A stretch of DNA of 64,000 bases, from assembly GCF_000006565.2 (NCBI RefSeq), contig NC_031477.1:2016043-2080042 (forward strand), in the 5' to 3' direction. The notes below the pieces were generated by a model. The model was not told where the DNA came from and did no database searches. It saw nothing but the letters and a program-made list of their open reading frames with translations. Source of the stretch: Toxoplasma gondii ME49. Taxonomy: Eukaryota > Apicomplexa > Conoidasida > Eucoccidiorida > Sarcocystidae. Shown here one piece after another: positions 12,700-23,278 of the stretch (positions within the stretch are counted from its first letter, which is position 1; the number at the start of each line of letters is the position of its first letter). The translations under genes and the position numbers were made by a program.

Positions 12700-13316
12700 T
12701 GCATGCAACGTGCGTTCGCGGCAAAGCTCGCCCCTTGACAACTCGAGACGAGAAAACAAAATATTGGAGTTGTTTCGGATGCGACGTTCGAGGTTTCCAC
12801 GTTGTCGCTGACCAGTACCTCTCAGACAGGCGACCCCCCCCCCGAGGGATTCGTTCTCAAATCCACGTACCTCCTTTTACCACGCAGAGGGATCCTACGG
12901 TATGGAGGTTAATCCACAATGGTTTTTGTTCCTGGCGGAATATAAGGAATGGCGGTATCACTCATATTTACAGCGAGGGAAAACTGCTCGGATGCCGGTA
13001 TGATCGACGCAATCGTGCTGGGAGTAATCATATGTGAAACAGACTAACTTTCCCCCTGAAGTTTGTTTCCAATATCATGCGACACAACGATTATGGTCTT
13101 GGCAAAAAATCCGGATTCCTGCTCTCACACTTATTACCAGTGAGGGAACATTCTTTTTACTCAGATGCTAGATGGATCGCTATTTGCGAATGGGGAAAGT
13201 CAGCTCTGAGCCTACTTCAGTCGGGACGTCTCGCGACCAACAGTGACGGTCTGGACCCTCATGACACTCCAAGTCAAGTCGTCTTTCCGGTCTATACAAG
13301 TGTATACAGCACGCAT

Positions 13317-13348
<32 letters not shown>

Positions 13349-13350
13349 CA
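13317..13350. repeat. TA microsatellite, intergenic
   Basis: A TA run ending in TACATATACA lies in the convergent intergenic region between the TRPC4AP-like gene and UAP. Confidence 0.85.
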
Positions 13351-14682
13351 TCCAGAGAGGGGCGTGAAATCAGTTTGGTACAGATCCTCCACCGCCAGAG
13401 AGTGCGATTTGACTACCAGTCTTGCTTTCTTATAGCATAGGTCAAATGAGTTAGAGGGACGTGCCTCGCTCGAAGTACGTATTAGCGACATTTTTGCGCA
13501 TGAGCCGAAAGCAAAAAGCCCACGCGGTCCGAATTGCGCCGCTCCCCTTCGTTTCTTCCGAGAAGGATACAGACTGTTCTCGATCGGCGCCGCGCGGGAT
13601 TTCGAGACGTTTTCACTTCCGCTGTCACTGTTACTCAACCATTTTGTAGTGCCTCTTCATCGCGTGCCTGAAGTGTAGTTTCCAGCGTATTCTGCGGCGT
13701 GAAAAGGGATTGCGTCCAACGCTGACTACGGAGGTGCCACACTGCGAACCAGAGTTTACCGGCAACCGGTTGGTTTCTGATTCTCCACTCTGAGGAAATG
13801 GCTACTTCAACAGAGGTGTCAAAGAAGGTCTGCTGAAAGAGTCTTTTTCCACGTTTGCTGTACACGAAGTTCGAAACGCCAAGTGGCCTCCAGGCGGTTT
13901 GTGCCCTTTCTAAAACTTCAACCGGTTCCAACAGAATCTGAGTCTCTAGAGCATACCTTTAGCTGCAGCTGGCCCTGTCCCTGGTACTCAGAACCAAGCT
14001 GGAAGACGGAGTCGGTCTTAAGCGCCAGGTAGTCCCGGACGGTGCATCGATGAGCGTAAACTCGCATAATCAGCGAGCGAAAAACGAATATTCAGGTGCT
14101 AGTATGATCAGTGCCATTGTTGCCTACAGTGCCCAATGAGATCTGAAACTGGATCTGCCAGGAGGACTATCGAATGTGTGTTGAACTGGTGAACGAGGTA
14201 TCTAAAGCTTTCTTTCTCTCCAGGACAGGGTGCGACGCCCGCGAGAGCACAGGTGTCAGACCCAAGAGAAAAAAAGAGATTTTTTCGGAGGAAAACTGTT
14301 TTTGCAAGGTTGAACTGACGCCGTCGATTCAAAACCCCTGAGCGGGTCCTCGCCGGTCTGCTGCTTTCCGGCAGGCATCAAAAAACACGGGAAAACCGAG
14401 TTGAAACTGGCAGCTTGGAAATAGAACACAGCCACTAAAGAAGGCCTTGCGATCGAGGCTGTCTGTGTGGGTCATCTTTTCTTGCTCCTCCGAGTGAAGG
14501 ATGACAGATGCCCGTCTGTTTCTCAGATCAAAGGCACAACGTATTCACCTTTGTTCGCACATGCTGAAACCCCGTATGTTTCCGTCTGACAAACGACCCA
14601 CGGGATGCGCCATCGTTCCCGGAAACTTCAAGTGACTGTTTGCATTCTCCAGCTCCGCTGAAAGGGTGAAACCTCACACGAG

Positions 14683-17600
14683 TCAGTTTTCCAACGCAAA
14701 AGGAAGCGTGACAGACGAAGGGACGCGACCACGAGCAACCAGCGCTTCGAGCCCTTCACCACCGTACGAGACACACGACGAAATTTCGCAAAAACATTCT
14801 GAGAAGTCCCTGTCCTCGTCTTCGGTTTCTTGTCCCTCGTCATTCGCATCGATGCTTCCGTGTGTTCGACCTTCACCGTTCTCCACGTTCTTCGTCTGCG
14901 TCACTTGCAGCCTTTTTTTCGCCGTTCCTTCGCTGTCGCCGATGGATACACCCGCTCTTCTCAGCCATGAACAATGCAGCCGAGACATATCTCTCTGGGC
15001 GCTGAAGAGTGTGTCTTCTGAGATCTCGGACAAGCGACGAGGATCCGGAATCGGACTCGCGTTTTTGATGGGGCTAAACTCCTCAGCTCGAGAAACCTCC
15101 ACACACTGCACACAGAAGCGAAAAGGCAAATACGAGACGACTGAGACTCTTCCACCTTATCTGCAGTCTCCACTGCCGCTGTGCGGAACTGCCGAAGAGG
15201 GAGGGGGAAATCGAGAGCAGCTCATGAAGGGAGCGCTCCACCACTGAATATTGCTAAGACGAGATGCAACCTCGGACATGTTGAACTCGCTTTTGGAGCC
15301 ACAAGGCTCTGCCGATCGAACAGACATGCCCCGTACTTTCATCTTATCGAAGACATGCTCTCCTAATTCACCTGTCTGTACACATAGACGGACGCGCTCC
15401 TTGTGGGCAACAAGAGATGGCCCCCGGAAACATTTAGATTGGTACGTAGGTAGACACACAGGTACAGAAGTAACGTTGTGTCTGTCTCGCAATAGATATG
15501 CATTGCCGGATTCACACATATGTCTGTGTTGTCACATGAAGCCCGTAGTCACGAGTTTCGAATACGCGTTGCTGTTCTTTATCTGCATCGTTCACTTTCC
15601 TTCTCTTGCCTTCTTCTTCTTCTTCCCGTCTTCGTGTTTGTTTTTCCTGTCTCTCCCTCCTTCTCCGCTGTTGTCGCCCCTGCCTTCTTCTCTCCCCTCG
15701 TATACTTCCCCTCCTTCTCCTGCTTCTCTCGCAGGCGGATCCGACCCTCTCCCTCGTCTGGCTCACCAGAACGCGCGAGGCCATGGCGAAGACGTCGAAT
15801 ATGAAGAGCTCCAGCTTCCAGCCTTGTTTGACTGGGATCCACTCGCTTGTCACGGGTCCACCTGCCTCGCCTTGCCGGCCGTTTGTCTTCTCCACACGGA
15901 TGTCTCCCTCGACAGCCACTGGGGGGAGAAAGGCGTTCACATTCTTCAAGGCCAAGTGGTACGAGGCGTCCAGTGCTTTCGAGTTCCTCAGCACCGCCTT
16001 GATGAATTCGAGATCAAAGTAGTGGAGACAGGCATTCCCCCAGGCAAACAGAAGGTCCGCGGCCTTCTCCGAGTTCTTCGCGCTTCTGTCTCCGACCTCG
16101 CCTCGCGAGGTGTCTCCTCCTTCTCGGCCAGACGAAGACAGGTTCGCCGACTCCGAGCGCGCGAGACGCACCTCGTCTGGAAGCTCCGAATATTCGATGA
16201 CTGCTGGCAGAAGCTTTCTGCCTCTCTGCGGTTTCCGCGCTTCTCCGTCTCCCCTGCGGGCTTCCCTGCTCTCCTCTCCATTTCTCTCGCCTCGCGCTTC
16301 GCCTGCTTCGCCTCCGCGTCCAGTCTTCGTAGCCGTTCCTGTTGAACGCTCTGCGATGACTTGGCACATGGCCCCGACCTTCTCGTACGGGTCTCTTCGA
16401 GCGAGAACTTTGTTGCCAACGGGCACCTTGGCGTCCACACAAAGTCCGAAGAAAAGGGGGTCTGCTACCTTCGCAAGCAGGTTGTCCACGCTGCACACTT
16501 GGATCCCGACAACGCCTTTGGCCTCCAACTGCCGCAGAAGTCCCGAAGTCTCCAGGGCGCTGAAGACGCCGCCGTTGCCGTTCGGCGCGGTCTGCATGCG
16601 CCCTGGGGCCTGTAACAGCATGCGTCCGTCCGGTGAGAAAGTCGGCAGGGACGGCTGACGGAAGAAGGAGACCGTCGAGGGGTCGAGACCAAAGTACTCG
16701 TGTTCTGCAAAGAACGCCTGTGTCTCCGCGTCGTTTCGTTCGCTTGTCATGATCAACAGTGGAATGGCGACTCGGGAACGTCTTCCGGATCGTACTGTGC
16801 TGTCTCCGGTTCGCTTTATCGCTTTTCGGCTCCTCGCACTCGCTGCGTCCTCTCCTGCCGCCTCCCCCGTCGCATTGGCTGTCTCCCTGTGGGGAGTCGG
16901 GGCTGCGCTGCCTGGCTCGACGCCCTCCGCTGTCTCTTCTGCCAAGGCGCAGAGACGCAAAAGGCGCTCGGCGAAGATCTGGAAAATGCTTTTTCGTGAC
17001 AGAGGTCCCGCGGGAAGCTTCCCCTTGGGGCCTGCAAACGCGAGGCGCGTGCCGTCGCCTCCAGCCAGCACAAGCACAGCTACGCGCCCTTCGCCTGCAG
17101 AAGGCAGAAGCAAACAGACCTGCGGAAGCAACTGGCGAGCGACAGAGAACAGACGAGGCGGCAGAGAGGAGAGAAGGGAGACGAGGAGAGACCGAGGGAC
17201 GAAGCAGCTGAGGCAGGCGAGAGGGAAGGAAGTGAAAACACACAGACGCGAGTGAGAACAGAGGTACGAAGAGAGAAACAAGCGACCACGAAGAGAGACG
17301 TGGTGCGATAGAGAGACGGGAGTAAACGGAGATGAGAGAAACGAAAATGACAAAAGGCAGGGAAAGAACACCCTCTTTGTTGAGATGAAGGAAGAAACGA
17401 ACAGCGAGAGGAACGACACAAAGCTGGACACACGGACGAAAGAGACAAACTGAAAGTTCAGCGATGGGCAAGTAACCAGAGAGTCGCGAAACAAAATCTT
17501 GAGACACGAGCGACCATCCCTTTCCCGTAAAGACACCTGAAAGTCTCGTATCTACACTTACAGCAAACGAATACCCTAACGTCTTCAAAAACATATAAAT

Positions 17601-18655
17601 ATATATATATATATACGTATTGATATGAATATATATAAATGTGTGTGTGTGGCACTTGAGGACGTTGAGACTATGAGCCTCTCAGTCGTCAGTCCCGACT
17701 TACGAATGAGGTCTAACCCCCGAGAGAACCAGTGATGTCGGACGTTCTCCGGCATGTCGATCAGACGAAGAAGAGGACAGGCGCTCGTCTCTAATCGGGA
17801 ATAGAGACATTCCAGGCCCTTTGCAAGACTTCCTTCCTCCGCGTTAACGGCGTCGTTGTCCCCTGGCTCTTTCGCTTCATTTCCTCTCGCACAGTCACCG
17901 TTGGCATGTCTCTGGGGGTCTGCCTCGAGTCGGCGCCACGAGACCAAATCTGGAGGAAAGCAAGTGTCGCGACAGCACCTGGCCGGCAGGTGAAACCCGG
18001 CGGCTTCCTCCTCTCCGTCCTCGCAGCTGTCGTTCCTCGCCGTTCCGTTTCTCGCGTTTCTCCGGACGCTCTCCGCGTACTTCGTTTCTCGTTCATCAGA
18101 GTCGACCTCCTTCTCGCCATCCGTCGGCCCTCTCGCTGCGGCTCTCGGGGAAGTGCAGGCCTCCTCTCCATCCCCCCCCTCTCCATCTCGGCTCGAGCGC
18201 CATGGAGCCGAACACTCCCCATTCCGTCGGCCGTCAGAAGACGCTGAGGACCGCGGCGCAGAGATCTCGACCCCAGAGGCAAGAGAGGCTTCACACGAGC
18301 CAGGCGTTGACGTCGAGGGAGAGGTGAGAGACCTCAGGTTCTCCGTCGAGCTCTCGCGCGCTTTCGAGGCTGCCGTCTTCTCTTGGTGGCGCTGCAGAGC
18401 CTGGCGGAAGATGGTGGAGACTCTGCAGGGGTCGAAGCTCGCGAGTTGGGCAGCAAAGGCATTCGCCGCCGAGGGAGGAAGTTGAGAGAGACAGTCGACA
18501 ACGTGACCTTGCTGAGCTGAGGTGTACCGCTGCCGAAGAGTCGCTAAAGACAAAGGGAGGTCAGGTGCACGGTGGGAGGCGAGGTTCGAGGAAAGGCGCC
18601 CCTCGCTCTCCTCGACTGGGAGAGACGAACACTGATCTCCGCGCTGAAGCAACAT
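14683..18655 (-). CDS. UAP1: UDP-N-acetylglucosamine pyrophosphorylase (UAP1/AGX family)
   Basis: Catalyses UTP + GlcNAc-1-phosphate to UDP-GlcNAc + PPi, the last cytosolic step of the hexosamine pathway feeding N-glycans, GPI anchors and other glycans. Exons read leftward: 18655-17704, 17094-15767 and 15105-14683 (TGA); joins are phase 1 and phase 0, giving about 900 aa. The nucleotide-binding motif L-x2-GG-x-GTRL-x4-PK is present (LAGGDGTRL..PKG, residues 327-342). Further family blocks are IMTSERND, APNGNGG, CSVDNLLAKVADP, VIEYSEL, KLELFIFDVFAMA, EEFSPIKNAS and CEISSCVSYGGEGLEA. Human UAP1 is about 520 aa; the extra length is low-complexity insertions in exon 1, after the GTRL block and around the VIEYSEL block. 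The start is the first ATG in the open frame. It is divergent from RPA2. I am confident of the function; exon ends fit splice signals, phase and alignment. Confidence 0.93.
17592..17650. repeat. TA/GT microsatellite in UAP intron 1
   Basis: TATAAATA and TA runs are followed by (GT)n, inside the intron between UAP exons 1 and 2 (17095-17703). On the minus strand it begins about 50 nt after the GTAAGT donor. Confidence 0.85.
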
Positions 18656-20948
18656 CTTGAGCGACAGCGTGGAGGTCGGACCGCGAAAAAAGAGACGGCG
18701 AACAGAGGAGAACGCTTTGAGCGACGAAAGGGAACAGGTGAAGAGCGAGGGCAAGGAAGGAGACGCCAGGAACGGTCAGAACGCTGAATCAGAAGAGGCG
18801 AATGTGAGAGAAGAGCGAGGAGGAGAACTGAAAACGAGGAGACAGACAGGGATGCAGAGGAAGGCTCTGGAGCAGAAAGGCGAAAACTCGAGAAGGAAAC
18901 CTTTCTCTCTCGTCGTCTACTTCGGCCGTCGGAAGACGAAGACCTGCGAAGCAAACGAGACAGAGACAGAGAAAAGGTGGGGTAAGCGCCACGAAGTGAA
19001 ACGGCGACAGACACACACACACACATGCACATGCGCATGCAGGCTTCACATGAAACCTACTAGGAGTCTCAGGCAGGAGCGTGGATGCAATCGAGGTAAA
19101 GAGAAAAGCGAAAGAGATCAGAATACCAAAGGAAAGGAACGGGAAGGTGAAAGACCTAGGTGTCTCTGTAGGCTCTGCAGACACCGACTTCCGAGAGGAG
19201 AATAAGAGAAGACCTTTCTGGCAAGAGCAAAGACTTCTTCTCACTCGGTGTGAGGAACGAAAGACACTGGAGTCCGTCTCAGATAGGAATTCGATGCACT
19301 GTATGGCGTATTTTCTGGACCTGTCACCTTGGAAATCCTTCCGCTTTCCGGTCGTCCGGCAGTCGCTCTTTCTCGCGTTGCCTGTCTGTGTGTCAAGCGC
19401 CGCCTGATGTCTCCACTTTCGAAGAAGGCGAAGAACCAAGAGGAGAACGGAGAGGAGAGAAAAGAGACTGGGGAAGTCACCCTCCGATGTTGGGGGTCCT
19501 GGGCTACCGAATTGAGAAGAAACTCTTCAGCATAGGCAGTGCCGTCTCGCCTGAATTACCTCGCGAGAGCCTCAATCTGCAGCTACGCCACTACGCCACT
19601 CTTGCTCGCTCTCCCTTAGTTCTGTTTGTCGAATTCCTTGTCTCTTGGAGAAAGGACTTCGGATTCTCGAAAAAGAGTTTTCGTTTCTGCCTTCTTCAGC
19701 GAGAAACGGACTCCGCGTTGAGTTCGGTGTGTCTTGCGTCTGCCTTCTGCTGGCTTTTTATCTCAGATATCATCGCATGTCGGAAAGCGGCAGCGGAAAA
19801 GCATGCCCGACGAGGTCGAGAATGAGACAGAGTTGAGTCTGGTGCCTCTCTGGCCTTCTCAAGGCGTCTGTCGACTCCCCTCGGGTCGGTGTTTCCGTTT
19901 TAACGAAGTCTGTTTTTCTCTTGCGAACAGCCGCGCGCATGCACACAAAGGCAGGTGATCTTGCACACAGTTGTGTCCTCTGTCGCTCCAAGCCTCTTTC
20001 CATGTCGCTCGAAGGCGCGCAGGTTCTGGCAGCCATTCTCACCGGAATTTCTTCTTTTCTCGTGCCTGTTTGTTTCTTTCGCGTTTGCGTTCCTTCCTCG
20101 AACACACATGCACTGCGGCAAGGTCCGTCGCTTTCCTGGTGCTCATGTGGTGTGAAAAAAAACGAAAAAACTAAGGAGAAAGCCGGTTTCTCCCTCAAAT
20201 CCGGGCCATCCTCCCCTCTCTCCCGCTGCCAGAAGAACTGGCACTGTCTTCCCGTCTCCTTCTTGCGTTTTCGTTTTTTGTTCTCTTTGTCGGAACAAAT
20301 TCTTTCGAAGAACGCGCTCTCGAGTTTGGTTCTCCGCCTTTTTCCCAGTCGCGTCCCCGTCGGTCGCACACACAGCTCGGCGTCTCATCCGCGTTGTCTT
20401 CCTGTCTCAGTGTGCGTCCGCTTCCAGACTCCGCGACAGTCCATTCTTCTCTCGTTTCTGACTGCGGGCTGCCGTGGAAAAAAGGAACAGACGAGGGAGT
20501 AGTGAATGTTCACTTTCGGGGAACGCGGACGCTCTCATTCTTCTTCGCTTACCTCTGTCTGCCAGTTGCATGTTTCCGGCAGCTCACAGAGTCGGAATCA
20601 AACTCTCAAGAGTTCTTCGCCTCTGACCTGTTTTATTTTTCGCACTCTCCTCATCCTCTCGGAAGCTCCAACGAGAACGCAACGTCTTTCTTTGCGTGTC
20701 TTCCGGTTTTTCTCGTCTCTGTGTGCGCGTCCCTCCCCGTTCCACCCCCTCCTTTCTCTCCAGCCTCTCTCTGTCTGCCTGTTTCACCTGACATTTCCTC
20801 CCCCTCTGTCTCTGTCGTATTTCTCACGGTGTTTCTCAGCCCCCGCCCCCCATCTTTTCTGACCTGTGTCTCCCCGCGCTTCTCTCCTTTCTGCCCGCGC
20901 TCCCGTCTCTTCTGTGGCCTTCGCCAGCCGTCTCCGTCTCTCCCCACG
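18656..20948. promoter_or_regulatory. Divergent upstream region shared by UAP (-) and RPA2 (+)
   Basis: About 2.3 kb separates the two start codons, so both promoters and 5' UTRs must lie here. A (CA)n tract at about 19010-19025 runs into ATGCACATGCGCATGC. The 350 bp before the RPA2 ATG is strongly CT-rich on the plus strand (about 20600-20948). Open frames of up to about 190 codons occur but look compositional and resemble no family. No TATA box is recognisable. Boundaries of promoter versus UTR cannot be set from sequence alone. Confidence 0.55.
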
Positions 20949-23278
20949 ATGGCGTTCTTTGACGACTCTTCGAGTTTCTTTTCTTCCCCGTTCGGCGGCG
21001 ACTTCGGCGGCCCTGCCGGCGGCTCGGAAGCGGGGCTTCGACGCTCAAGTGGTGCCGGTTTCGGCTCCCAGCCGTTCGAAGACTTCGCCTCCCCTTCTCT
21101 CTTCTCCTCGCAGCAGGCGCCGAAGCAAAGTCGCTCAGCCGCCTCTTCCTCCTTCCAGGGTACCTCTGCCTCCGGCGCAGAGGGCCTGGTCTACGTCACT
21201 GTCGGGATGCTTCAGAGTGCAGCGAAGGAGATGCGCGCGGGCGGCGAGAGCACTCAGGCCTTCAGACTTCACGGTAACGACGTCGGTCTGGTGGGTCTCC
21301 GAGGCTGGGTGGCGCCTCCAGGGTGCGAGAAGCTTGCATCGCTGGTCCGCTTCAAGCTGGCGGACGGCACAGGCGAAATCGAGGTCGAGTACGACATGGT
21401 CGACGGCAAACCATGGTGGGGGATCCACGAGGAAGAAGCTGCGGGGGTAGTCCTGCCTGAGGTCGATGGCCGATGCGGCGCGGACGAGGCCGATGGACAA
21501 GGGAACCAGAGAGCTGTCGAGGTTCTGGGTGGGAGGCGACGGTTTCTCGAGGTCGGTTCTCTCGTTCGAATCGCTGCAGGCGTCTCGATGGACTTGAAGG
21601 GTGAAGTTTCTCTCTCGGCCTCCGCCTGCGCCCCCATCAAAGATCCCGCCGAATTCGTTCTCCTCCACCCTGCAGCTGTCGCGCATGCAGCCGCCACTTT
21701 CGCGGCGAGACGCGGCACTCTCCGGCCCCAGGAGGACGAGCCGCCGAAGCAGGAGGCAGAGCGCGGCTTGAAAAAGGTCAAGACGGAAGACCTGAAGCCG
21801 ACAGAGGCCGACCCCGCGGCTCCCGCAAATCTGTCGCCTGGTAGGAGTCGAGAGAGCAGAGGGACAGGCGTCTGTGGCAACGCACCATGACCTTAGGAGG
21901 GGCGAGAGACCTAGTGGGATCGGTGGAAGGCGGCGCCGGTTTGAGTGGAGGAAAGAACTGGCGACGAAGGATCCAGAAGAGAAGAATCCTCGCGACAGAG
22001 GAGCCAAAGAGTCGCGAGAAGCGTAAAAGATGCGTTTTCATGAAGGGACTGTGCTGGTCTTTCTCCTCCTTGGTGACGGGGAGAAGCTGGGCTCGAACGG
22101 GGGATACGCGTAGAACGTAGCCAATGTGAGTGGGCGTGAGAAAAGGTAAATCCATTCATTGTTGCTGAGATTGTTCCGCGAGACACTGCACACCGGCACT
22201 GGGCAGGAATGAAGTTGGGACCCTAAGTACGCAGTGAACGAGGTAGAGATGCATGGAACTTGACAAGCATTCCTGGCGATTTGTGTAAACAAGACGACAT
22301 CGCGAGCGAACGCGAGAGGTCACAATCGGCATGGAGACAGTGTTTTTTCTCCTCGAGCAACTTCCAGATGCGTCGTTTCTACTGTTTTAAGCGTTGTCGG
22401 GATATGTTTTGAGGCAAAGAGCGCGGGGGCAAAGCAGGGGTACTTTCTCCTTTGTCTGACTTGTCTTGGTTCTTGACCGGTCCCGACTCATGCAGATGAG
22501 GAGCAGAAGCTTTTGGCGGATTACAGCCACATCGAGGACCCTGTCCAGCGCGAGATCATTCTCGTTCTTTTGACGCAAGGCGGAGGGGCGAAACGCGCGC
22601 CGAAAGCGACGGTGAAGGCCGAGGTTCAGTGCCGAAGCCGTGGATGCACGGGTATGAAAAATACACAAGTTAGGAGCAGGCGCGTTTCTGTGTTTGCTCG
22701 ATTCGGGACCGTGGAGCGTCTCGCGAGAGTGAGGTTTCAGATTCAACAGATTCGAGGAGGTTACGAGCTAGCAAACGACGTTCAGCATTCAGAAAGGAGG
22801 AAGGTGCTGTGTTTCTGTTCCTTTGACTTCGTTTCCCGCGAGAGTCGCGACGGGCGGAGACCCGTTTTCGTCAGATTCCTGCTGCATTCGGGTGGCCGTT
22901 CCCTCCGTTTTCTCGAACGATCGACAACATCCTGTCAATTCGCGAGAATATTTGGCTCACTTTCCCTCAACGTAGAGACTCCGGCGTTCTCCTTCCACGT
23001 GGAAATCCTCTAAATCGTGACACCGGTGGCGGTTACTCGGTTCGAACCTCCACAGACAGAGTTTTTTGCCTACCTCTTGACGCTAGAAGCAGATCAAAGG
23101 AAACATGGACACAGATCTTCGTTAGTGAAGGTGCGAAGCGAACATACAAATCGGTGTTCTGCTGTTTCTGTGTGTTGCCCCCTACCCTGCAGAGGAACAG
23201 CTGGACGCTGCGCTAAAGGACCTAGAAGAAGCAGCCGAAATCATCGAACATGCAGGCTTTGTGGCCCTCGCTTGCTAG
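20949..23278 (+). CDS. RPA2: Replication protein A 32-kDa subunit
   Basis: Middle subunit of the heterotrimeric single-stranded-DNA-binding complex used in nuclear replication, repair and checkpoint signalling. Exons: 20949-21840, 22496-22651 and 23193-23278 (TAG), all joins phase 1, 377 aa. Residues 1-75 are Ser/Gly/Phe-rich, like the phosphorylated N-tail of other RPA2 proteins. An OB fold at about residues 79-255 carries VYVTVGMLQ, LVGLRGWVAPPG, DGTGEIEVEYDM and FLEVGSLVRIAAGVS; a 25-residue Asp/Gly-rich insertion lies inside it. After an acidic/basic linker, residues about 300-377 form the winged-helix end (YSHIEDPVQREIILVLLTQ, then EEQLDAALKDLEEA), the usual docking surface for repair proteins. 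The start is the first ATG of the frame (CCCCACGATGG), preceded by a pyrimidine-rich leader. Human RPA2 is 270 aa. Confident call. Confidence 0.92.

Larger units (their letters stand above)
12078..14682. other. Convergent 3' intergenic region, no gene seen
   Basis: This 2.6 kb separates the stops of the TRPC4AP-like gene (+) and UAP (-), so it should hold both 3' UTRs and termination regions. It contains TA microsatellites at about 12612-12638, 12677-12699 and 13317-13350, a run of ten C at 12834-12843, and a palindromic GCATGCATGC at about 12265. Open frames are short and match nothing I recognise. No tRNA-like fold was noticed. Confidence 0.7.

Noticed and set aside
16014..17594. Long minus-strand open frame overlapping UAP exon 2 in another register
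   Set aside because: It is compositional. The overlapping frame carries the complete UAP motif set with consistent splice phases, and this one shows no family pattern.
19250..19825. 191-codon plus-strand frame between UAP and RPA2
   Set aside because: No family resemblance and mixed composition; lies in a region expected to be promoter and leader.
23025..23060. GGTTCGAACC resembling a tRNA T-loop in RPA2 intron 2
   Set aside because: Flanking bases do not form the 5-bp T-stem, and no acceptor stem, D-arm or anticodon arm is seen.
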